Shown here one piece after another: positions 1 through 4,819 of a stretch of 5,236 nucleotides of DNA (position 1 is its first letter; each line of letters begins with the position of its first letter). The notes below the pieces were generated by a model. The model saw only the letters and a program-made list of their open reading frames with translations, did not search any database and was not told where the DNA came from. Source of the DNA: an uncultured Collinsella sp. (GTDB lineage: Bacteria; Actinomycetota; Coriobacteriia; Coriobacteriales; Coriobacteriaceae); the NCBI GenBank assembly GCA_900764025.1, contig CAAFMM010000006.1, positions 1 through 5,236 of the forward strand, given 5' to 3'. Both the position numbers and the translations under genes were made by a program.

Positions 1-7
1 AGGCAAG

Positions 8-931
8 ATGAATCAGATCATTCTCGCATCTCATGGCGGCCTGGCCGCAGGCGCCAAAGACACGCTCGAGATGGTTCTCGGCGACGTGTCGAACGTCCAC
101 GTCGTGTCGCTTGCTCGTGACGACAAGGAGCCCATCACCAACAAGGTGGACGCCATGATCGCCACGTTCAACGCGGACGACACCGTCTATGTGCTGACCG
201 ATATGCTCGGCAGCTCGGTCAACAACAACATGGTCGAGCTTTCCAAGAACGGCACGAAGTTCACGGTTGTCAGCGGTTTCAATATTCCGCTGGCGCTGAC
301 GCTCGCTATGAGCCCCGCCCCCATCAAGGATGCCGAGCTCGCGGCCCTCATCAACGAGGCCCGCACCGGTCTGACCAACCCCAATGCACCGGTCGAGGCT
401 GCCGCGGCTCCCGCCAAGAAGGCCAAGGCGCCCCGTCACAGCTCCGGTCCCGCCAAGATCGTCCTCGCACGTCTTGACTACCGTCTGCTGCACGGCCAGG
501 TCGTCTTTACCTGGACCACCAAGGTTCAGGCCGAGCGCATCATCGTCGTCGACAACGCTGCCGCCAACGATGACATCAAGAAGGGCGCTCTTAAGCTGGC
601 CAAGCCCCAGGGCGTGCGCCTGAACGTCTTCACCGTCGAGCGTGCCCTCGCCAAGATGGACAAGCTCAACACCCTCGGCGAGCGCGTCATGTTCGTCTTT
701 GGCAACACTGCCGAGATGCTGCAGTTCTGCCAGGGCTACAAGCTCGACGCCATCAACCTGGGCGCCACCGCCAACCACGACGGTGCCGATCAGGTCGGCG
801 GCAAGGACAGCTCCGTCTTCCTCGATGCCACCCAGAAGGCCGATATCAACCAGCTGCTCGACATGGGCATCAAGCTCTACGTCCAGCAGACCCCCACGTA
901 TCAGAGCGTCGACATCGACGCCAAGCTGTAA
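8..931 (+). CDS. PTS mannose/fructose/sorbose-family fused IIA-IIB component
   Basis: Cytoplasmic phosphotransfer protein of a mannose-family PTS: it takes phosphate from HPr on the IIA domain, passes it to the IIB domain, and then to the sugar as it crosses the IIC/IID membrane pair. The 307 residues show an N-terminal IIA domain (about 1-122) starting ILASHGGLA, with His9 the expected phosphorylation site and Asp65 in TDMLGSS the expected supporting residue. An Ala/Pro/Lys-rich linker follows (about 123-147), then a IIB domain (about 150-307) with the RLDYRLLHGQV motif and phospho-His162. The length is close to E. coli ManX (about 320). The start is supported by the motif lying directly at the N-terminus; only seven upstream bases (aggcaag) are visible, so the ribosome site is cut off. 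IIB has Tyr158 where ManX-type proteins have a second Asp (RIDDRL), placing it outside the classic mannose subgroup. The substrate is inferred from the downstream deglycase, not from this protein. Confidence 0.95.
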   Translation: MNQIILASHGGLAAGAKDTLEMVLGDVSNVHVVSLARDDKEPITNKVDAMIATFNADDTVYVLTDMLGSSVNNNMVELSKNGTKFTVVSGFNIPLALTLAMSPAPIKDAELAALINEARTGLTNPNAPVEAAAAPAKKAKAPRHSSGPAKIVLARLDYRLLHGQVVFTWTTKVQAERIIVVDNAAANDDIKKGALKLAKPQGVRLNVFTVERALAKMDKLNTLGERVMFVFGNTAEMLQFCQGYKLDAINLGATANHDGADQVGGKDSSVFLDATQKADINQLLDMGIKLYVQQTPTYQSVDIDAKL

Positions 932-936
932 TCAAC

Positions 937-950
937 CAGGCTTTTGCCTG
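937..950 (+). other. Small intercistronic hairpin between IIAB and IIC
   Basis: CAGGC (937-941) and GCCTG (946-950) form a perfect 5-bp stem around a TTTT loop in the 36-base gap between the IIAB stop and the IIC start. It ends just before the AAAGGAG ribosome site (955-961). There is no T-run after it, so it is not an intrinsic terminator. It could affect mRNA processing or stability, but a stem this short may have no role. Confidence 0.3.
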
Positions 951-967
951 ACTGAAAGGAGAAGGGT

Positions 968-1762
968 ATGAATACGTTCATCAGTGCGGTGCTCGTCGGC
1001 CTCGTCGGCGTGTTCTGCATGTGGGACTCCCGCCTGCTCGGTCGTCTTAACTTCGAGCAGCCCCTCGTTGGTGCTACGCTCGTCGGTCTGCTGCTGGGCG
1101 ATGTGCCCACCGGCCTTGCCGTCGGTGCCGCCGTCGAGCTCGTGTCCATGGGCCTGGTGCAGGTCGGCGCCGCCGTTCCGCCCGATATGGTCCTGGGCGG
1201 CATCGTGGCCGCTGCCTTTGCGTGCCTGACCGATGCTTCTGCCGAGACCGCCATGACGATCGCCATCCCGGTCGCCGTCCTGGGTCAGCTCCTCGGCATC
1301 GTGTTCCGTTCCATCATCGCCGCCCTCACCCATGTGGCAGATAACGCGATCGATAACGGAAAGTTCAAGACCGCCTACCGTATGCACATCTGCGCCGGCT
1401 CCGGTCTGTACGCTCTCATGTACTTCCTGCCGATCTTCCTCGCCGTCTTTGTCGGCACCGACCTGGTCCAGACCATCGTCAACATGGTTCCCGAGTGGCT
1501 GTCCACTGGTCTTAACGTTTCGACCAAGATCATGACCGCCTACGGCTTGGCCCTGCTGCTCACCATGATGATCAAGAAGGGTATGACTCCGTTCCTGTTC
1601 ATCGGTTTCCTGCTCGCCGCTTACCTCAACCTGTCCGTCATCGCGGTCGCTCTGATCGGTGTGTGCCTGGCTGTCGTCTTCATGGGCTTCAAGTTCAACG
1701 GTTCCCATGCAGCCGCCGGTGTCGATTCCGATTACGATCCGCTCGAAGACGACGAAGACTAA
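968..1762 (+). CDS. PTS mannose/fructose/sorbose-family IIC component
   Basis: Integral membrane subunit that, with IID, forms the sugar channel of the mannose-family permease. The 264-residue protein is almost wholly hydrophobic, with segments at about 1-18, 33-65, 75-90, 95-120, 145-172, 188-202 and 206-240. Family signatures are the QPLVGATLVGLLLGD stretch (31-45) and GAAVELVSMG followed by GAAVPPD (about 53-73), which match the conserved glycine- and glutamate-containing region of ManY-like IIC proteins. The cytosolic tail (about 252-264) is very acidic (DSDYDPLEDDED). The ATG at 968 is chosen because AAAGGAG lies at 955-961 and the protein begins directly with the first membrane segment. 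The gene follows IIAB by 36 bases and its stop codon overlaps the ribosome site of IID, indicating co-transcription and probably coupled translation. Confidence 0.95.
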   Translation: MNTFISAVLVGLVGVFCMWDSRLLGRLNFEQPLVGATLVGLLLGDVPTGLAVGAAVELVSMGLVQVGAAVPPDMVLGGIVAAAFACLTDASAETAMTIAIPVAVLGQLLGIVFRSIIAALTHVADNAIDNGKFKTAYRMHICAGSGLYALMYFLPIFLAVFVGTDLVQTIVNMVPEWLSTGLNVSTKIMTAYGLALLLTMMIKKGMTPFLFIGFLLAAYLNLSVIAVALIGVCLAVVFMGFKFNGSHAAAGVDSDYDPLEDDED

Positions 1763-1767
1763 GGAGG
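1761..1767 (+). promoter_or_regulatory. Ribosome binding site of IID overlapping the IIC stop
   Basis: AAGGAGG at 1761-1767 shares its first two bases with the IIC stop codon TAA (1760-1762) and lies 8 bases before the ATG at 1776. It fixes the IID start over in-frame upstream starts within IIC, and suggests that ribosomes finishing IIC help load IID, keeping the two membrane subunits in balance. Confidence 0.85.
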
Positions 1768-1775
1768 AACACACT

Positions 1776-2609
1776 ATGGCAACCGCAACCAAGGACGTGT
1801 CCCTGAACAAGAAGGTCAGCCAGTTCTTCTGGCGCTCCTGGGCCATCCAGGCCTCTTGGAACTACGAGCGTCAGATGAACATGGGCTTCCTCTACGGCAT
1901 GGTTCCCACGCTCGACCGCCTCTATCCCGACGAGTCTGACCCCAAGCAGCTCGAGGCCAAGAAAGAGGCTTACCACCGTCACATGGCGTTCTACAACTGC
2001 ACCCCGCAGACGAGCGCTTTCATCCTGGGCCTCGCCGCCTCCATGGAGGAGGAGTACGCCAAGGATCCTGAGAACTTCGATCCCGATTCGATCAACGCGG
2101 TCAAGACCTCCCTCATGGGTCCGCTTTCCGGCATCGGTGACTCCTTCTTCCAGGGCACCATCCGCGTTATCGCCTTTGGTCTGGGCGTTCAGCTGGCTCA
2201 GCAGGGCTCCATCATGGGCCCGATCCTGGCCATGCTCATCTCCATCGTCCCCGCTGTGCTGATCACTTGGTTCGCAGCCAAGATGGGCTATCAGGGCGGC
2301 CACGAGTACCTGAGCAAGCTTCAGGGCGGCGACCTCATGGAGAAGCTCATGTATGTCTGCGGCATCGTGGGTCTTATGTCCGTGGGCGGCATGATCGCCA
2401 CGCTGATCGGCGCCACCACCCCGCTGCAGTTCGCTGACGGCACCGTTGTGATCCAGGACATCCTGGACGGCATGATGCCCCAGATGATCTCCCTTGGCCT
2501 CACCGGCCTTATGTACTGGCTCATCAAGAAGAACGTCAACACCGGTTGGCTTCTCGTGATCGCCATCGTGGGCGGCATCGCCCTCTCCGCGGCCGGCATC
2601 CTGGCCTAG
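1776..2609 (+). CDS. PTS mannose/fructose/sorbose-family IID component
   Basis: Second membrane subunit of the permease, partner of IIC in sugar passage. The 277-residue protein has the typical IID layout: a long amphipathic N-terminal region (about 10-130) and membrane segments towards the C-terminus (about 145-168, 190-212, 236-250, 257-276). Recognisable family motifs are FFWRSW near residue 17, ERQMNMGFLYGMVP (31-44), HMAFYNCTPQTSAFILG (69-85) and the hallmark MGPLSGIGDSFFQGTI (114-129). Length fits ManZ-type proteins (about 280). The start at 1776 is preferred over an in-frame start at 1659 because only the former has a ribosome site (AAGGAGG) and the earlier one would overlap IIC by about 100 bases with non-family sequence. 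A GC-rich stem-loop follows the stop codon. Confidence 0.95.
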   Translation: MATATKDVSLNKKVSQFFWRSWAIQASWNYERQMNMGFLYGMVPTLDRLYPDESDPKQLEAKKEAYHRHMAFYNCTPQTSAFILGLAASMEEEYAKDPENFDPDSINAVKTSLMGPLSGIGDSFFQGTIRVIAFGLGVQLAQQGSIMGPILAMLISIVPAVLITWFAAKMGYQGGHEYLSKLQGGDLMEKLMYVCGIVGLMSVGGMIATLIGATTPLQFADGTVVIQDILDGMMPQMISLGLTGLMYWLIKKNVNTGWLLVIAIVGGIALSAAGILA

Positions 2610-2640
2610 TCGCGACCAAGCGTCCAACCGCTTTCCCCCG

Positions 2641-2677
2641 GGGGCCTGCCTGGCATCCCATACCCCAGGCAGGCTTC
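2641..2677 (+). terminator. GC-rich stem-loop after IID (partial terminator or mRNA stabiliser)
   Basis: GCCTGCCTGG (2644-2653) pairs perfectly with CCAGGCAGGC (2665-2674) across an 11-base loop; in RNA, three further pairs (two G-U) extend it to 2641 and 2677. It starts 31 bases after the IID stop. The downstream sequence is not a real T-run (ttccatccct), so full intrinsic termination is doubtful. It fits a partial terminator or 3'-end stabiliser that would let the PTS genes be made in excess over the deglycase gene that follows. Confidence 0.5.
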
Positions 2678-2686
2678 CATCCCTAA

Positions 2687-2717
2687 ATGTGTCAAAGGGA
2701 CAGTCCCTTTGACACAT
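2687..2717. repeat. Perfect 31-base palindrome, REP/MITE-like
   Basis: ATGTGTCAAAGGGAC (2687-2701) and its exact reverse complement GTCCCTTTGACACAT (2703-2717) flank one central base. From memory, sequences of this kind (tgtcaaagggac...gtccctttgaca) recur as dispersed short palindromes in several Gram-positive genomes, so I read it as a REP-like repeat rather than an operator specific to this operon. It would form a 15-bp hairpin in RNA from either strand, and it contains a consensus-like -35 hexamer TTGACA (2709-2714), though I find no matching -10. Confidence 0.75.
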
Positions 2718-2791
2718 CCTCAACGGGCCGGTGACTCGGTCCAAATCACGGTAACCCTGCGTGCGCCCGGCAAAGTGGCGCCGCAAAAATC

Positions 2792-2798
2792 GAAAGGA
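2792..2798 (+). promoter_or_regulatory. Ribosome binding site that sets the deglycase start
   Basis: GAAAGGA at 2792-2798 lies 9 bases before the ATG at 2808. It decides against the in-frame TTG at 2709 (inside the palindrome) and the ATG at 2799, which would sit on top of the ribosome site. Confidence 0.8.
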
Positions 2799-2807
2799 AT
2801 GTGTCAG

Positions 2808-3791
2808 ATGTACGAGATCGACCTTAACCTCCCTAAGCAGATCGTCGCTGACGTCCTGTCCAACCACGAGATCCACAGCGTCGCCTTCGTCGGCTGCGGC
2901 GCTTCCATGTCCGACCTTTACCCCGCCAAGTACTTCCTGGCCAACAACACGGACAAGCTGAACGTTCAGATCTTCACTGCTAACGAGTTCAACTACGACA
3001 CGCCTTCCTGGGTCAACGAGCACACCTTCGTGATCACCTGCTCCCTCGGTGGCTCCACGCCCGAGACCGTCGAGGCCAACAAGACCGCCAAGAAGCACAA
3101 CTGCCCGGTCGTCTCCCTCACCAACAAGGCTGGCTCCGCTCTGACCGTCGACGCCGACCACGTCATCGTCCACGGCTTCCACGCCAACTACGCTGCCAAG
3201 TGCGAGAAGCCCGGCTACGCCATCGCTCTTGCTCTCGAGATCCTTCAGCAGACCGAGGGTTATGACCACTACGAGGACATGATCACCGGCCTCACCAACA
3301 TCTTCGATCTCTGCGAGAACGCCGCTCAGCACTGCAAGAAGCTCGCCAAGAAGTTCGCCGAGGACTTCAAGGACGACAAGATGATCTACTTCATGGCTTC
3401 CGGTGCCTCCGAGAAGATGGCTTATTCTCACGCCGCCTTCCTGTTCACCGAGATGCAGTGGATCGACGCCGCCGCCTACAACACCGGCGAGTACTTCCAC
3501 GGCCCGTTCGAGGTTTCCACCGAGGGTAAGCCCTACGTCTTCTTCATGTCCGATGGCGCCACCCGTCCGATGGACGCCCGCGCCCTCACCTTCCTTGAGC
3601 GCATGGGCGCCAAGGTCGCTCTGATCGACTCCAAGGACTACGGCCTGGCTGACGCCGTGCCCGCGAGCGTCGTCACCTACTTCAACCCGCTGCTGCACCT
3701 CGCCGTTATGCGCGAGTACGGCAACCAGATCGCCGAGGCCCGTCAGCACCCGCTGACCATGCGTCGCTACATGTGGAAGCTTTCCTACTAA
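2808..3791 (+). CDS. FraB/FrlB-like SIS-domain sugar-phosphate deglycase (fructosamine 6-phosphate)
   Basis: Predicted cytosolic enzyme that cleaves an Amadori-product 6-phosphate (fructose-amino acid 6-phosphate) to glucose 6-phosphate and the free amino acid. The 327 residues form two SIS domains: the first (about 20-150) has VGCGASMSDLYPAKYFL (28-44) and the phosphate-loop-like CSLGGSTPETVEA (78-90); the second (about 175-305) has ASGASEKMAYSHAA (197-210). Glu215 in FTEMQW and His231 in GEYFHGP are 16 residues apart, as are the catalytic pair of GlmS (Glu488/His504) and of Salmonella FraB (Glu214/His230, from memory). LQQTEGYDHYED (146-157) and the C-terminal ARQHPLTMRRYMWKLSY (311-327) also resemble FraB more than FrlB as I remember them. 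The start at 2808 is set by GAAAGGA. It follows the PTS by 198 bases, so a PTS-delivered phosphorylated fructosamine is the likely substrate. The amino-acid partner (Asn/Asp, Lys or other) cannot be read from the sequence. A generic sugar isomerase is the alternative. Confidence 0.85.
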   Translation: MYEIDLNLPKQIVADVLSNHEIHSVAFVGCGASMSDLYPAKYFLANNTDKLNVQIFTANEFNYDTPSWVNEHTFVITCSLGGSTPETVEANKTAKKHNCPVVSLTNKAGSALTVDADHVIVHGFHANYAAKCEKPGYAIALALEILQQTEGYDHYEDMITGLTNIFDLCENAAQHCKKLAKKFAEDFKDDKMIYFMASGASEKMAYSHAAFLFTEMQWIDAAAYNTGEYFHGPFEVSTEGKPYVFFMSDGATRPMDARALTFLERMGAKVALIDSKDYGLADAVPASVVTYFNPLLHLAVMREYGNQIAEARQHPLTMRRYMWKLSY

Positions 3792-3793
3792 TC

Positions 3794-3811
3794 ACAAGTA
3801 AGTAGACCTTA
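3794..3811 (+). repeat. Copy A of an 18-base repeated motif (ACAAGTRAGTAGACYTTA)
   Basis: ACAAGTAAGTAGACCTTA begins two bases after the deglycase stop codon. It matches the sequence at 4707-4724 read on the minus strand (ACAAGTGAGTAGACTTTA) at 16 of 18 positions, both differences being transitions, and matches the core at 4604-4618 at 13 of 15. Three intergenic copies and none noticed in genes suggest a dispersed element or a protein-binding site rather than chance. No inverted partner for this copy was seen nearby. Confidence 0.6.
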
Positions 3812-3825
3812 CGGGTTGATTGAGA

Positions 3826-3856
3826 GGGGATGGGGTTTGTGCCCCGTCCCCTTTTT
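3826..3856 (+). terminator. Strong rho-independent terminator after the deglycase gene
   Basis: GGGGATGGGG (3826-3835) pairs with CCCCGTCCCC (3842-3851) over a TTTGTG loop, giving 10 pairs including one G-U. A TTTTT run (3852-3856) follows directly, and the flanking GAG/TTT can extend the stem. This is a textbook intrinsic terminator. It lies 34 bases after the deglycase stop and ends 20 bases before the next start codon, so it marks the end of the main PTS-deglycase transcript. Confidence 0.9.
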
Positions 3857-3863
3857 GCTATCG

Positions 3864-3870
3864 AAAGGAG
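3864..3870 (+). promoter_or_regulatory. Ribosome binding site of the HAD phosphatase gene
   Basis: AAAGGAG at 3864-3870 is 6 bases before the ATG at 3877 and directly touches an in-frame ATG at 3871. The spacing favours 3877. The site begins only 8 bases after the T-run of the preceding terminator, leaving almost no room for an independent promoter between them. Confidence 0.8.
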
Positions 3871-3876
3871 ATGCGT

Positions 3877-4506
3877 ATGATCAAGGCAGTGCTGTTTGAC
3901 ATGGACGGCGTGCTGGTCGATACCGAGTGGTTCTACAACCGTCGTCGCGTGGCGTTTATGGAAGAGAAGGGGTTCCATTTTGACGAGATCCCCGATCTTT
4001 CAGGGTCTAACGAGCCTGCCATTTGGGAGGCACTGGTGCCCGACGATGTTGAGCTGCGCGAGCGTCTGCGCGTGGAGTACAAGCAGGTCTACAGCCCGGA
4101 TCACCCCGTTCCGTATGCCGAGCTGCTCAACGAGCAGACGGAGCCGGTGATGCGCGAGCTGCACGAGCGCGGCGTGAAGTGTGCCATCGCGAGTTCGTCC
4201 TATCGCGAGCTTATTGACGAGCTGGTGGAGATCGCTGGCATTGCCGACGTGCTGGACTACACCATCAGTGGTCACGAGTGCAGTGCGTTTAAGCCCGATC
4301 CCGAGATCTACCTGCGCGCCATGGGGGCGCTGGGGATGGAGCCTGCCGAGTGCCTGGTTATCGAGGATTCGCCTTTGGGGATCGAGGCTGGCAAACGTTC
4401 CGGCGCTCGAGTCCTGGCGCTGCGTCCGCACGAGGGCGTCAACCTCGATCAATCGCGAGCCGATGTCGTTATCGATAATCTGACCGACATTTTGGCCGCT
4501 TTGTAG
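3877..4506 (+). CDS. HAD-superfamily phosphatase, beta-phosphoglucomutase-like (subfamily IA)
   Basis: Predicted cytosolic Mg-dependent phosphohydrolase acting on a small phosphorylated metabolite, probably a sugar phosphate. The 209 residues hold all four HAD motifs: FDMDGVLVD (nucleophile Asp8, acid/base Asp10), Ser106 in AIASSS, Lys139 in FKPDPEIY, and Glu163-Asp164 in VIEDSPLGI; a helical cap lies between motifs I and II (about 16-90). Length suits the beta-PGM/CbbY group. Where beta-PGM has a cap His at position 20 this protein has Tyr20, and the R of the GVSR cap loop is not seen (GSNE, 43-46), so phosphatase activity is more likely than mutase. The ATG at 3877 is 6 bases after AAAGGAG (3864-3870); the in-frame ATG at 3871 abuts it and is less likely. 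Separated from the deglycase gene by a strong terminator, its link to the pathway is uncertain. Its codon use looks less strictly biased than that of the PTS genes. Confidence 0.9.
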   Translation: MIKAVLFDMDGVLVDTEWFYNRRRVAFMEEKGFHFDEIPDLSGSNEPAIWEALVPDDVELRERLRVEYKQVYSPDHPVPYAELLNEQTEPVMRELHERGVKCAIASSSYRELIDELVEIAGIADVLDYTISGHECSAFKPDPEIYLRAMGALGMEPAECLVIEDSPLGIEAGKRSGARVLALRPHEGVNLDQSRADVVIDNLTDILAAL

Positions 4507-4512
4507 TGTCAA

Positions 4513-4554
4513 TCCGCCGCAAGAAGCACGGGTTCAAACGTTTTTTGCGGTGGA
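4513..4554 (+). terminator. Stem-loop after the HAD gene, possible terminator
   Basis: TCCGCCGCAA (4513-4522) pairs with TTGCGGTGGA (4545-4554), ten pairs with one G-U, around a 22-base loop. It begins 6 bases after the HAD stop codon. The sequence after the stem (ctggctcaattt) has only a short distant T-run, so it is a weak candidate for intrinsic termination and may act mainly as a 3'-end structure. Confidence 0.45.
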
Positions 4555-4563
4555 CTGGCTCAA

Positions 4564-4605
4564 TTTGGTTTCGATTTTGATCCGTTTGGCTTCGATTCGG
4601 GCTAA
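4564..4605. repeat. Two imperfect 21-base tandem units
   Basis: TTTGGTTTCGATT (4564-4576) recurs as TTTGGCTTCGATT (4585-4597), 12 of 13 bases alike and exactly 21 bases apart, or two helical turns. The rest of each unit is less alike. Such phasing would suit two copies of a DNA-binding protein on the same face, but it may equally be a chance or decayed duplication. Confidence 0.45.
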
Positions 4606-4722
4606 GTGAGTAGACTTTTTGGCGCAGGCCGAGCACAAAGTGCATCTGCTCTAGTAAAACCGCAGGTCACAGGGGTGGCGGTTTTGGGTGTGCTCTGCAG
4701 GTCGCGTAAAGTCTACTCACTT
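4604..4722. repeat. 119-base nested inverted-repeat element with perfect 15-base ends (MITE-like or structured RNA)
   Basis: AAGTGAGTAGACTTT (4604-4618) is exactly repeated in inverse as AAAGTCTACTCACTT (4708-4722). Inside, GAGCACA (4631-4637) pairs with TGTGCTC (4689-4695), and AAAACCGC (4656-4663) pairs with GCGGTTTT (4678-4685). All three pairs are correctly nested, so the whole segment can fold into one long interrupted hairpin on either strand. No transposase gene is present and I see no clear target duplication at the borders. It could be a MITE-type remnant, a long bidirectional terminator, or a structured non-coding RNA. Confidence 0.65.
4656..4685. terminator. Inner hairpin, possible bidirectional terminator
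   Basis: AAAACCGC (4656-4663) and GCGGTTTT (4678-4685) form an 8-pair stem with an A-run on one side and a T-run on the other, so it reads as a terminator-like structure on both strands. Within the 14-base loop, CAC (4668-4670) may pair with GTG (4675-4677), lengthening the stem with a bulge. It would end any transcript running on from the HAD gene. Confidence 0.45.
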
Positions 4723-4724
4723 GT
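4707..4724 (-). repeat. Copy C of the 18-base repeated motif, inverted
   Basis: Read on the minus strand this is ACAAGTGAGTAGACTTTA, alike at 16 of 18 bases to copy A at 3794-3811. Its 15-base core is the right-hand end of the 119-base inverted-repeat element. The shared flanking bases (ACA before, TTA after) show that the similarity to copy A goes beyond the 15-base core. Confidence 0.6.
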
Positions 4725-4807
4725 AATTTGGGCCTTTGGTTGTGGGGGTTGCTGGTCCCGCTTTGGCTGTCGAGAAAGGGTGAACTGAAGCGCCCCCGTA
4801 CGCTCCA

Positions 4808-4816
4808 TGCTACAAT
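4808..4816 (+). promoter_or_regulatory. Extended -10 promoter for the YitT-family gene
   Basis: TGCTACAAT (4808-4816) is a full extended -10 element (TGn plus TACAAT, 5 of 6 to TATAAT). No good -35 hexamer sits 16-18 bases upstream, consistent with reliance on the TG extension. Transcription would start around 4822-4824, giving an untranslated leader of roughly 40 bases before the GTG at 4862. Confidence 0.6.
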
Positions 4817-4819
4817 CGC

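Noticed and set aside
932..1846. A 304-residue minus-strand open frame opposite IIC
   Set aside because: The translation is low-complexity, rich in His, Gln, Asp and Gly, as expected from reading a membrane-protein gene backwards; no ribosome site or domain supports it.
2709..2740. Promoter using TTGACA (2709-2714) as -35 for the deglycase gene
   Set aside because: No -10-like hexamer occurs 15-19 bases downstream; the TTGACA is explained by the palindrome.
2709..2807. N-terminal extension of the deglycase from a TTG at 2709
   Set aside because: The TTG sits inside the palindrome without a ribosome site, the added 33 residues resemble no SIS protein, and ATG 2808 has GAAAGGA at proper spacing and gives a FraB-like length.
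1695..3749. A 684-residue open frame on the minus strand across IID and the deglycase gene
   Set aside because: It lies opposite two genes with clear family motifs, its translation is Gly/Val/Asp/His-rich with no recognisable domain, and such long antisense frames arise from the strong third-position G/C bias of the + strand genes.
3877..4506. Calling the HAD protein a true beta-phosphoglucomutase
   Set aside because: The mutase cap residues I expect (His20 and the Arg-containing loop) are not seen, so only a HAD-IA phosphatase-like call is supported.
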